From NCBI RefSeq assembly GCF_014203215.1, contig NZ_JACHIM010000005.1, positions 62,001 through 126,000 on the forward strand: a stretch of DNA of 64,000 nucleotides, in the 5' to 3' direction. This document shows positions 55,743 to 64,000 of this stretch, one piece after another. Position 1 is the stretch's first letter. Every line of letters starts with the position of its first letter. The translations under genes were made by a program, and so were the position numbers. This DNA comes from Bartonella callosciuri. Its GTDB lineage: Bacteria; Pseudomonadota; Alphaproteobacteria; Rhizobiales; Rhizobiaceae. Below the pieces are notes generated by a model. It did no database searches, was not told where the DNA came from, and saw nothing but the letters and a program-made list of their open reading frames with translations.

Positions 55743-55789
55743 GAAAGATCTTTGAAGACCCTTTGAGACCCCCTTTAAAACTCTTTGAA
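55739..55789. repeat. CTTTGAA array (array D), right edge of the island
   Basis: Motifs at 55739 (CTTTGAA), 55750 (CTTTGAA), 55761 (CTTTGAG), 55773 (CTTTAAA) and 55783 (CTTTGAA), in steps of 11, 11, 12 and 10 bp. This is the longest and most regular of the four arrays, followed by an A-run as at 21660 and 29007. Confidence 0.65.
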
Positions 55790-55893
55790 AAAAAATAAAT
55801 TGATGCAAAACCTGCTGTCAAATTATGCAAAACCTACTGTCAAACTACACTTATCCCGCACCTTAAAAAATATATAAAAATCAACAGGTTATT
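55773..55893. repeat. Right flanking direct repeat of the island, with internal 22-bp tandem duplication
   Basis: It matches 21643-21738 in order: CTTTAAAAC-CTTTGA, an A-run, GCAAAACCTGCTG, CTACAC, CACCTTAAAAAATA, AAAATCAA. It contains two tandem 22-bp units at 55803-55824 and 55825-55846 beginning ATGCAAAACCT, which differ at two positions. It ends 17 bp before the tRNA-Lys 3' end. Confidence 0.55.
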
Positions 55894-55910
55894 GACAATA
55901 TAAAGCTAAA

Positions 55911-55986
<76 letters not shown>

Positions 55987-56457
55987 ATTGTTCTCCAAAA
56001 AATGAGAATGAACGGTTCTATAACGCTCCTGAAGGATGATGTCTAGATAAGTTTTGTTGTTTTTTATAGGAAACCGGTAAAGTCTATAGCTAAATTGGCT
56101 CTACAGTTAAAAATATAGTATTGCCTCTTGATCTTATACAAAAATAGAACCATTATTAAGAATCTCTGTAAAATATATATTTTGACTGTTTTATAAAAAA
56201 AGAGCTGTGAATTGGAGGATCGTCGCACGTAATGCCCAAGAAAAATTCAGAGGAGCCTTCTTGTGGTTACAGGTGGTGTGGGGTGCTATTCTTTTCTATA
56301 AATTTTATCAATAACTATGTGCGTTTATGCAATGTTTTGCGGTTTTTTGTTTTGAATGCAAACTATTCGCGTTTAGTGTTCTTGATCCGTTATGAGAATG
56401 AAAGCTCATGAATGTGTTTTTTCAATTGCGCACTTTTCAGTTTTTAAAGGATGAAAC
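55987..56457. other. Intergenic region, no gene seen
   Basis: AT-rich DNA upstream of the tRNA (minus) and of the TerC-type gene (plus); both promoters should lie here. AAAGGATG lies just upstream of 56458. No open frame of note. Confidence 0.5.
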
Positions 56458-58026
56458 ATGATGGAGTGGATCGCTGATCCCCATGCGTGGGTTGGCTTGG
56501 TCACGTTGATTTTTCTCGAAATTGTTTTAGGAATAGACAACCTTGTTTTTATTGCAATTTTAGCTGAAAAGTTGCCACTGCATTTGCGTGATCGCGCACG
56601 CTTGATAGGTCTTACTTTAGCATTGGTTATGCGGCTTTTTCTTCTTACAGTTATTGGATGGGTGATGAATCTTGATACGATAATTTTTTCATTCTCACCT
56701 TTTGTATTTAGTTGGCATAGCCTTATTTTAATTGGCAGTGGTGCTTTTTTGCTGGCAAAGACAACGCTAGAATTACATGAAAGATTAGAGGGGATAACAC
56801 ATGAAAGAAAAACAGGCGTTGCTTATGCTGTTTTTTGGCAGGTCATTGTTCAAATTGTGGTACTAGATGCTGTTTTTTCCCTAGATAGTATTATTACTGC
56901 AACAGGTATGATTGCAAAAGAGCAGGCAGTGGTTATGTATATAGCAGTCATTGCTGCTATGGGGGTGATGATGTGTGGATCTAGCGTTCTTATGCGTTTT
57001 ATTAATCGTCATTCCACTATTGTAATACTTTGTCTTGGCTTTTTGATGATGATTGGCTTTACTCTTATTGTTGAGGGATTTGGCTTTCATATTCCAAAAG
57101 GGTATTTGTATGCTGCTATTGGTTTTTCTGTTCTCATTGAAGCTTTTAATCAAATTGGACGTCGTAATCGTGCAAAGATGATTACAACAAATGATTTACG
57201 TGGTCGGACAGCCGATGCTGTTTTAAGACTCTTAGGAGGAAGAAACAAAGACGGTAATCTTGGTAAGACTGTAGATGTCATTGCTGAACAAGCTGCAACT
57301 GCTGAGCTGTTTCGGCCGGAAGAAAAAGAAATGATTCGTGGTGTTCTCGATTTGGCTGATCGTCCTGTTCGCTCTATTATGTCACCACGTAACGAGATTG
57401 AATGGTTGGATTTAAATGGTGATGAGAATGAAATGCGTGAAGAATTACAAAAGGTTAAACATAGCCGTTTAATTCTTGCTCGTGAAAAAGTCGATGAATT
57501 TGTTGGGGTTGCTTTAACAAAAGATCTTCTTTTAAATTTAGCTGAAGGCAAAAAGATCAATTGGAAAAAAGCTATGCGAGAACCGCTCGTCGTTCATGAA
57601 AATACAAGCGTTTTAAGATTAATGGAGCAATTCCGCCGTTCTTCGGTTCAGCTTGCGATTATTGTTGATGAGCACGGTTCTTTTGAAGGGATTGCAACAC
57701 CAACCGATATTCTTGAAGCTATTGCTGGTGATTTTCTTGATGATGATGAAGAACCGGTAATAGCAGAACAACTGGAAAATGGAAGCCTTCTTGTTGAAGG
57801 ATATGCCGATATTCGCCGTTTAAGTGGTTATCTTGAGCGTAATCTTGTTGATGAGGCAGATCGTTATACTACTCTGGCAGGATTTATGCTTTGGCGATTT
57901 GGTCATTTGCCGAATGAGGGAGAAAGCTTTGAAACTGACGGTTTACGCTTTAAAGTTATCGAAATGGATCGCAGAAATATATCTAAAATTCTTATTTCTC
58001 CGCTTGTTTTATCAGAAAAAAGCTAA
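56458..58026 (+). CDS. TerC family membrane protein with CBS and CorC domains
   Basis: A 522-aa protein like E. coli YoaE/YegH. Residues 1-230 are TerC: VTLIFLEIVLGIDNLVFIAI, VALDAVFSLDSIITATG-type segment (VLDAVFSLDSIITATGMIAK), and seven or so helices. Residues ~290-420 are two CBS repeats (RPVRSIMSPRNEIEWLDLNG; FRRSSVQLAIIVDEHGSFEG), and the last ~85 residues are a CorC/HlyC transporter-associated domain (ADIRRLSGYLERNLVDEADR). The acidic GIDN and SLDS motifs suggest metal binding or transport (Mn2+ in TerC relatives). Two starts ATGATG; it appears monocistronic. Confidence 0.9.
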   Translation: MMEWIADPHAWVGLVTLIFLEIVLGIDNLVFIAILAEKLPLHLRDRARLIGLTLALVMRLFLLTVIGWVMNLDTIIFSFSPFVFSWHSLILIGSGAFLLAKTTLELHERLEGITHERKTGVAYAVFWQVIVQIVVLDAVFSLDSIITATGMIAKEQAVVMYIAVIAAMGVMMCGSSVLMRFINRHSTIVILCLGFLMMIGFTLIVEGFGFHIPKGYLYAAIGFSVLIEAFNQIGRRNRAKMITTNDLRGRTADAVLRLLGGRNKDGNLGKTVDVIAEQAATAELFRPEEKEMIRGVLDLADRPVRSIMSPRNEIEWLDLNGDENEMREELQKVKHSRLILAREKVDEFVGVALTKDLLLNLAEGKKINWKKAMREPLVVHENTSVLRLMEQFRRSSVQLAIIVDEHGSFEGIATPTDILEAIAGDFLDDDEEPVIAEQLENGSLLVEGYADIRRLSGYLERNLVDEADRYTTLAGFMLWRFGHLPNEGESFETDGLRFKVIEMDRRNISKILISPLVLSEKS

Positions 58027-59337
58027 TTATTTTCGTAACTAAGGTGATAGGAATGCTCTGTCTTAATTTTAGTGAATGAAAGGATATAGAGATTGGTGGT
58101 TCGATTGTGTTTTAATTATTTTTATAGGTTTTTAACGTAAGATAATGGATATGCGAAGTTTGAATTGTTAATGCACTTCATGTTAGAGGTTTTTTATTTA
58201 TGATCCGTGAGAGGATTTGAGAGAAAGAAATGCAAAGTTATTGGTAATGGTTACTAATCTCAAAAATGTCGTTTGCATCTACGTTATTTTTGCTTTTTTA
58301 AGACAAAAATTTTGTAAAGTTTTTTCTTGTATTTTACTATGGTAGTTTACAGAAGCCTCTTTGTTTCTTTTCTTTCATAAAAAGTGTTATAGAGTGAATG
58401 GTATTACAAAATAGCGATATCAATCTTTAAATATTGAAAGTCGATTGAAGCTTACAAAAATGGTTATTTTTCTATACAGAAACCATTCGGTAGGCTCATG
58501 AAGCGGGTTTCTTAAAGAAAACTAAGATATCAAATATTTCCATGTTTTTTGATAGGCGTGGCTTTAGTGTGGAAAGAGAAGCGTTGTTTAGCCCAATATA
58601 AAAACAATAAATAAAGATAACAGTTTCGGGGATTCATAGCTTTACTGTCATCTTTTAATTCATTTTAATTCAGCTCCACGATTTTTAAAGAAATTTATAA
58701 CCTTCCAAGATTGCTGTTTTTTACCCTCTTAAGAGTTTTAAAATAGCATAAACTATTCGATGATGTAGGTCATTTGTTATAATCATCTTTTCAATAATAG
58801 AAATTGCGTATTGTCTTACACTTTTGTTTTTCTCGTTCTTTAATAGGATCATACTCCTCAGTATGTACAGTACACCATTATGCGGTTAATTCTCAAATTT
58901 GCTTTAGAAAAATTTTTCATCGCTCCTACGCCCTTTTCACAGTGCTATTCGTGAAAGTTATAACTCAAAGTCTATAGGGTGCTATTCTCTTTACGTTTAT
59001 GTTATGAAAGGGTAAGTCGGCGCCATTATTTATTTTCAAGTTCAAAATATTGCTACAGCGTCTACATTTAGGCGGCTTATAAGAGGTATTTTATTTTTTA
59101 AAAACAGTTTTTGATTCATATATTGAACCCGTTTCTGATGGGAAAGAAAATAGTTTTTATTGATTCACTATGAATAGGACTAAAATAAGAAAACTTTACG
59201 ATATCTTGGGATTCTCACGCAGTATGAAAAAAGATGAATCACAAATATAATAAATATGTTACATATAGAAAGCTCAATTCAGTACAGTTACCGTTCTTTA
59301 TATGTAAGAACAAAGGAGAGGGCATTATTTTTTTTAT
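58027..59337. other. Long intergenic region, no gene seen
   Basis: 1.3 kb of AT-rich DNA between convergent genes. I saw no open frame with a start and ribosome binding site, and no tRNA. Several short palindromic stretches occur, but none is clear enough to call. Confidence 0.5.
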
Positions 59338-60291
59338 TTATTCGGGTGGTATTTTAGGAACCCGTTTCCAATATTGTTGAGCTTCAAAAATTGCTACAAC
59401 AAATAATGATATGATGAGTGGTATAATCAAATAAAGCATTCTAAAGACAATAAGTGCTGCAATAACATCAGTTGGGTTTACATTAGGCATGCCTGTTATG
59501 AATAAAGCTTCTAGAACACCAATTCCTCCTGCTGGAGCGTTGGAGAGAAGTGTTATAGTGAAAGATGCGAGGAAAACACCAAGCACAAAAATAAAATGAA
59601 TATCTGTGTTGTGTGGGAGCACAGCGTATATAATTCCTGCTGCTCCTAAAAGTTCTAAGGGGCTAATGAGAAGCTGTTGAATGACAATTTTTAGCCGTGG
59701 ATAGGAAAGTTGAATTTTTTTGCTCAAGCGTAAGGGTTTTAATTGAAGCCAACTGCCAAAAGTATAGAGTGCTATACAGCCGAGCAGAACTATACCAACG
59801 GTTATTCCAAGCCATTCAGGAAGCTCATCATGAATGAGAGTGATAATTTCAGGCTTCAAAATCAAAACGATTCCAAAAAGTAAGGTTGTGCCTATCACAA
59901 AGGTAAAAGAGCAAAAACCGACCAAGATCGCAATTTCTGTTCCATTTAATCCTTTCATTTTATAGGCGCGATAACGTACAACTGCACCAGAAAAAACTGA
60001 AGCACCAATATTGTGTGAAAGCGCATAGGTGGTAAACGAACATATAGCGATAAAAACCCAAGAAATTTTATGGCCAAGATGCTGTAAGGCAATTCGGTCA
60101 TACCCAGCAAGAGCAGCATAAGCTAAGAAAGAGCATGAACAGGCTAGTAGCCAGTGTTGTACACTTAAATTGCTTAAGCGTTCCAATACATCACCGAAAG
60201 AAATGGCAGAGAGCTTTATATAAAGAATGCGGATAGAGATCAGCATTGCTAAAATACCAATAAAGGGCCATATAAACTGCTTTATTTTCAC
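59338..60291 (-). CDS. MprF/UPF0104-type membrane protein
   Basis: A 317-aa protein with about eight transmembrane helices of the lysylphosphatidylglycerol synthase transmembrane family: LAYAALAGYDRIALQHLGHK, YALSHNIGASVFSGAVVRYR, LLSNAPAGGIGVLEALFITG. The C-terminal catalytic synthase domain of full MprF is absent, so it is a stand-alone flippase-like unit of unknown substrate (YbhN type). It follows the antiporter gene by 15 bp on the minus strand and is probably co-transcribed. Confidence 0.85.
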   Translation of the reverse strand: MKIKQFIWPFIGILAMLISIRILYIKLSAISFGDVLERLSNLSVQHWLLACSCSFLAYAALAGYDRIALQHLGHKISWVFIAICSFTTYALSHNIGASVFSGAVVRYRAYKMKGLNGTEIAILVGFCSFTFVIGTTLLFGIVLILKPEIITLIHDELPEWLGITVGIVLLGCIALYTFGSWLQLKPLRLSKKIQLSYPRLKIVIQQLLISPLELLGAAGIIYAVLPHNTDIHFIFVLGVFLASFTITLLSNAPAGGIGVLEALFITGMPNVNPTDVIAALIVFRMLYLIIPLIISLFVVAIFEAQQYWKRVPKIPPE

Positions 60292-60306
60292 GCTTCTTTA
60301 TCCATT

Positions 60307-62061
60307 TTATGTTTTCTGTAAATTTAATTCATGATTGTGCATATTCTTTACGGACCTCTGTCCTATTATATGCTCAATAACACCGTTGGCAATTTCTTCA
60401 TCGTCAGTTACTACGACATCTGCACCTAAATCAATGAGATAAGTTGTTTCTACATCGGATAATGCATGCGTGATTATCTCGATATCCTTCTTCATATCAC
60501 GTATATTCACTATACATTCTCCCACTTCAATGGTACTTCGCATTGTAATAACAACTTTGTGTGCATCGCTTATATTTGCTGCATTTATTACTTCCTGTTG
60601 AATGATGTTACCGCAAATTACCTCAAAGCCATCTGCAATTGCTTGATCAGCGAGGCGTTTTGATTCTTCTACTATCACTACGAGTTCATCTCTGTCTATT
60701 AAAGATAATGCGACGCATTTACCAATACGACCGTAACCAATAATTACGATGTGGTTGGTTTTAGAGGTTATTGGTAAAAATTCCTGGTCAGGGTATTGCG
60801 GATTAATGTCAATGATCGTTTGTGTATCTTGTAAATTTTCAGGAAAATTTTCTAGACATTTTTTAATTTTTTTACAGGCAATGAAAACAAGGGGGTTGAG
60901 CAAAATAGAAAGAAGTGCTCCCCCAAGAATTAAATCATGCGCATCGTTGTTTAAAAGTCCCAAGCTCAAACTTAAACCTGCAAGGATAAAAGAAAATTCT
61001 CCAATTTGGGCAAGGCTGGCAGCAATGATCAAAGCTGTTGCATTAGAATAGCGAAAGGCTTTAACGATGAAAAAGGCAACAGCAGATTTTCCTAATACAA
61101 TAATAACTAAAGTTGCTAGGAGAGGAAAAAAATGTGTCAATAGTTTTCCTGGGTCAAATAACATGCCCACAGAAACAAAAAAGAGAACAGAAAACGCGTC
61201 TCGTAGTGGTAAAGATTCTTCTGCTGCACGATGGCTTAGCTCTGATTCACTCATAACCATGCCTGCAAAAAAGGCACCAAGAGAAAGAGAAACGCCAAAT
61301 AAATGTGCTGCTCCGAAAGCGACTCCTAGAGCAATAGCAAAGACGCTAAGACGAAATAATTCACGTGATCCCGATTGTGCGCTCATTTTTAGCAACCATG
61401 GGATAACGCGTCGCCCAATAACGAGCATAAGTGTGATAAATAGAATAACTTTCAGGATGGTAAGACCAAAAATTCCCCAAATACTTAAATCTAACCATTG
61501 AACAAGAGGATCAAGCGCTTCTTTTTTTGTATTGCTAAGGACGTTTGCCAGGGATGGTATGAGCACAAGGATAAGAACCATCGCTAAATCTTCAATAATC
61601 AGCCATCCAACAGCAATACGCCCTTTTTCTGTTTCAATGAGATGGCGTTCTTGCAGAGCACGCAACAAGATAACAGTACTTGCTATTGATAAAGCTAAAC
61701 CGAAGACTACACTACCACTGATCCTCCATCCCATGATCAAGCCAAGACAGAAGCCTAGAAAAGTAGAAAATGCCATCTGTGCAATGGCAGCAGGGATCGC
61801 AATTGCTTTGACAGATAAGAGATCTTTTAATGAAAAATGCAGTCCAACTCCAAACATCAGCAAAATAATACCAATTTCAGCGAGCTGATTAATAATAACG
61901 GAATCTATTTTAAATCCGCCTGTATTAGGTCCTACAATAACACCAGCTAACAAGTATCCCACGAGTGGTGAGATACGTAAACGACTCGCAATCATTCCCA
62001 AAAGAAATGCTAAACATAAGCCTGCAACAATAGTTGTAATCAGTGGTGTATCATGAAGCAT
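60307..62061 (-). CDS. ybaL: CPA2-family cation/proton antiporter, YbaL/KefB type
   Basis: A 584-aa protein. Residues 1-385 form the Na+/H+ exchanger domain: SPLVGYLLAGVIVGPNTGGF, AEIGIILLMFGVGLHFSLKD, GWLIIEDLAMVLILVLIPSL (the essential ED/D motif), FGVSLSLGAFFAGMVMSESE. Residues ~420-560 are a TrkA-N/RCK domain with the Rossmann motif IVIIGYGRIGKCVALSL and ERDELVVIV-type strand (DRDELVVIVEESKRLADQAI). YbaL relatives are likely K+/H+ efflux systems gated by nucleotide binding. First gene of the pair with the MprF-like protein. Confidence 0.9.
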   Translation of the reverse strand: MLHDTPLITTIVAGLCLAFLLGMIASRLRISPLVGYLLAGVIVGPNTGGFKIDSVIINQLAEIGIILLMFGVGLHFSLKDLLSVKAIAIPAAIAQMAFSTFLGFCLGLIMGWRISGSVVFGLALSIASTVILLRALQERHLIETEKGRIAVGWLIIEDLAMVLILVLIPSLANVLSNTKKEALDPLVQWLDLSIWGIFGLTILKVILFITLMLVIGRRVIPWLLKMSAQSGSRELFRLSVFAIALGVAFGAAHLFGVSLSLGAFFAGMVMSESELSHRAAEESLPLRDAFSVLFFVSVGMLFDPGKLLTHFFPLLATLVIIVLGKSAVAFFIVKAFRYSNATALIIAASLAQIGEFSFILAGLSLSLGLLNNDAHDLILGGALLSILLNPLVFIACKKIKKCLENFPENLQDTQTIIDINPQYPDQEFLPITSKTNHIVIIGYGRIGKCVALSLIDRDELVVIVEESKRLADQAIADGFEVICGNIIQQEVINAANISDAHKVVITMRSTIEVGECIVNIRDMKKDIEIITHALSDVETTYLIDLGADVVVTDDEEIANGVIEHIIGQRSVKNMHNHELNLQKT

Positions 62062-62150
62062 GAATTATTTATGACTCTTTATCAAAAAATGAATGCGTTG
62101 AAACGGCTGTAATTTTTATGAGAAGAAAGGAGTAGTCCATCATTATGAAT

Positions 62151-64000
62151 TTACATGGTGTTTTTACTTAGTTTAGGGCTTGTACGATTGTTTCGTTCAC
62201 GCCACCAATTTCCTAGTATTAGTAAAATAGGAGCAGCTATAAAGATAGAGGATGATGTTGCAATAATAATTCCGAAAACCATAGGCAATGCAAAATTATG
62301 GACAGCACTCCCGCCCCATATCGCCATAGGCAGCATAGCGAGAATTGTGGTTGCGGATGTAAAGAGACAACGTATAAGAACTTGGTTAATTGAGAGATCA
62401 ATCAATTCACGCAACGGCATTTTTTTATAAAGACGCATATTTTCACGCATTCTATCATAAACAACAACTTTATCATTTATAGAATAACCAACAATTGTTA
62501 AGAGGGCCGCGATGGCTGTTAAATTGAAATCAAATTGAAATAAAACAAAAAAACCAATCATTTTTGTGGTATCCAAGATGAGTGTAACAATTGCTCCAAC
62601 TGCGAAGAACCATTCGAAGCGCAACCATATATAAAGGGACATAGCAATTGCAGCGAGAATAACAGCGGTAAAAGCAGCTGTAGCAAGCTCACTTGAAATT
62701 TTGGGGCCAACAACCTCTATTTGATTAAATGTGGCATTCGGATAGATCTTTTGTACAGCTGTTTTAACCTTATCAATAGCAATAGTTTGCTCTGCTTCAC
62801 TGCCACTTTGTTTTTGCATACGAATTAGCACGGTGTGTTCATTATCAATGTTTTGCAGCGTAATTTCGCCAATGTTAAGGGCAGAAAGCTTAGAACGTAA
62901 GGTTGCTAAGTTTGCTGGTGCTTTTGTGGTAATACTCATTTGGCTACCACCAATGAAATCAATTCCGAAATTTAAGCCAGGTTTAAAAAATAGAAAAACT
63001 GAAACGATTGATAAAACAATTGAGACGCCAATACCAATGAAGCGCGCTTTCATAAAGCGGAAAGTTGTATTTTGTGTGGTGATTTTGAAAATAGAGTGAA
63101 GATGTAATGTTTTAATTTTCCACTTACGGACGATCCAAATCATCATAATGCGCACAATGGTGATATTCGTGAACATGGAGATGATAATACCAAGCAACAT
63201 TGTTACAGCGAAACCGCGAACAGGACCGGTGCCAAACCAAAAAAGTAAAATAGTTGCAATGATTGCAGTTACATTGGCATCAACAATGGTTGCAAAAGCG
63301 TGTTTAAAACCACGGTCTAAGGCAGCAAAGGCGCTGATACCTTTTCGGCTTTCTTCGCGGATACGCTCATTGATCAGAATATTGGCATCAACGGCAATAC
63401 CAATTCCTAAAATAATACCAGCAATACCCGGTAGTGTGAGTGTTGCTCCGAGGAGACTTAGTGCAGCAAATGTTAAAATAGTATGGAGAGCTAGGGCTAT
63501 ATTCGTAATGATTCCCCAACTTCTGTATAGAAGAAAAATAAAAACTGTAACAAGAACAAAGCCGATAATGCCTGTATAAAGTCCCATTTGAATGGCATCA
63601 GCACCAAGATTTGGACCTACGGTTCTCTCTTCAATCACGGTGAGTGGTGCAGGCAAGGAACCAGCGCGCAGCAAAGCCGCTAGTGTTGAGGCTTCTTTAG
63701 GATCAAAGTTTCCTGTAATTTGACCTTGTCCGTTGGGAATGACACTATTAATGGTAGGAGCGGTCAAAACTTTGTTATCAAGAACGATTGCAAAAGGACG
63801 ATTAATATTTTGTCGTGTTATTTCTGCAAATATTTTTGCACCAGCAGAATTCAGGGTAAATGAAATAATAGAACGTCCCGGCATTTGTGGATCGAAACCT
63901 GCGCGGGCGTCTTTCAGAACATTTCCATCTAAGGCAATTTGGTTATAAATCGCGTAGCGTTGTGTCTCATTTGTATATCCGGGAAGGATTGAAACACCTG
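62151..64000 (-). CDS. secDF: SecDF fusion protein translocase, 5' end outside window
   Basis: The open frame runs from the window end to a stop at 62151 (at least 615 aa); the ATG inside at 63884 is internal. SecD part: ISFTLNSAGAKIFAEITRQN, LRAGSLPAPLTVIEERTVGP, GIAVDANILINERIREESRK (catalytic Asp helix). SecF part: GLNFGIDFIGGSQMSITTKA, EVVGPKISSELATAAFTAVI, GYSINDKVVVYDRMRENMRL. SecDF uses the proton gradient to pull exported proteins across. The fused form is common in alphaproteobacteria. The reading frame continues in phase to base 64000. Confidence 0.94.
   Translation of the reverse strand, partial: GVSILPGYTNETQRYAIYNQIALDGNVLKDARAGFDPQMPGRSIISFTLNSAGAKIFAEITRQNINRPFAIVLDNKVLTAPTINSVIPNGQGQITGNFDPKEASTLAALLRAGSLPAPLTVIEERTVGPNLGADAIQMGLYTGIIGFVLVTVFIFLLYRSWGIITNIALALHTILTFAALSLLGATLTLPGIAGIILGIGIAVDANILINERIREESRKGISAFAALDRGFKHAFATIVDANVTAIIATILLFWFGTGPVRGFAVTMLLGIIISMFTNITIVRIMMIWIVRKWKIKTLHLHSIFKITTQNTTFRFMKARFIGIGVSIVLSIVSVFLFFKPGLNFGIDFIGGSQMSITTKAPANLATLRSKLSALNIGEITLQNIDNEHTVLIRMQKQSGSEAEQTIAIDKVKTAVQKIYPNATFNQIEVVGPKISSELATAAFTAVILAAIAMSLYIWLRFEWFFAVGAIVTLILDTTKMIGFFVLFQFDFNLTAIAALLTIVGYSINDKVVVYDRMRENMRLYKKMPLRELIDLSINQVLIRCLFTSATTILAMLPMAIWGGSAVHNFALPMVFGIIIATSSSIFIAAPILLILGNWWRERNNRTSPKLSKNTM

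Overview
The window looks like chromosome from an alphaproteobacterium of the genus Bartonella or a close relative. Support comes from low G+C, long AT-rich intergenic stretches, many decayed genes, and alphaproteobacterial housekeeping genes (DivK, S9/L13, RecJ, ParE, LipB, LemA/TPM, SecDF) beside an autotransporter of the type common in Bartonella. The genus call is inference from gene content and composition; no database was searched.

Layout. (1) 0-12.3 kb: a small exported protein, an AAT-family amino-acid permease, about 4 kb of decayed DNA holding two eroded copies of a lipoprotein gene plus an unrecognised paralogous pair, a 920-aa autotransporter, divK, and the rplM-rpsI operon. (2) 12.5-19 kb: core genes recJ, parE, lipB, and a TPM-domain/LemA pair. 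(3) 19.7-21.4 kb: an eroded leuC-leuD-methyltransferase cassette. (4) 21.6-55.9 kb: a roughly 34 kb prophage island bounded by imperfect direct repeats and abutting a tRNA-Lys(CUU) gene. (5) 56.4-64 kb: core membrane proteins (TerC/CorC-type, an MprF-like membrane protein, a YbaL/KefB-type antiporter) and secDF running off the window.

The island is composite. Its left part (21.9-28.8 kb) has higBA, a broken tyrosine integrase, a YqaJ exonuclease, a truncated RecT, a RuvC-like remnant and broken replication-type genes, as in a lambda-like phage. Its right part (29.2-54.7 kb) is a Mu-like phage: CI-type repressor, Ner, ParB-like protein, MuA (broken), MuB, DUF3164, GemA, a Mor-like activator, lysis cassette, Mu-type head genes, then a P2-type baseplate cluster V-W-J-I-H. 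The tail sheath, tube and tape-measure genes expected next are missing. Instead a tail-fibre-region (DUF4815) gene is fused in frame to the C-terminal part of late-control protein D. Transposase, integrase, Mu F-like head protein, baseplate J and a Dam-type methylase are also frameshifted, so the prophage cannot make normal virions. The repressor, activator, lysis genes, terminase, portal, protease and capsid remain open.

The most unusual signals are non-coding or embedded: (a) arrays of a CTTTGAA motif repeated every 10-12 bp at four places in the island (21.64, 28.92, 45.22 and 55.74 kb); (b) a conserved CTGACAGTGTYAG dyad ahead of both the lysis cassette and the head operon, a candidate late-activator site; (c) two near-perfect 27-29 bp palindromes plus degenerate copies embedded in frame in the ParB-like gene; (d) a perfect 24-bp palindrome between rplM and recJ.
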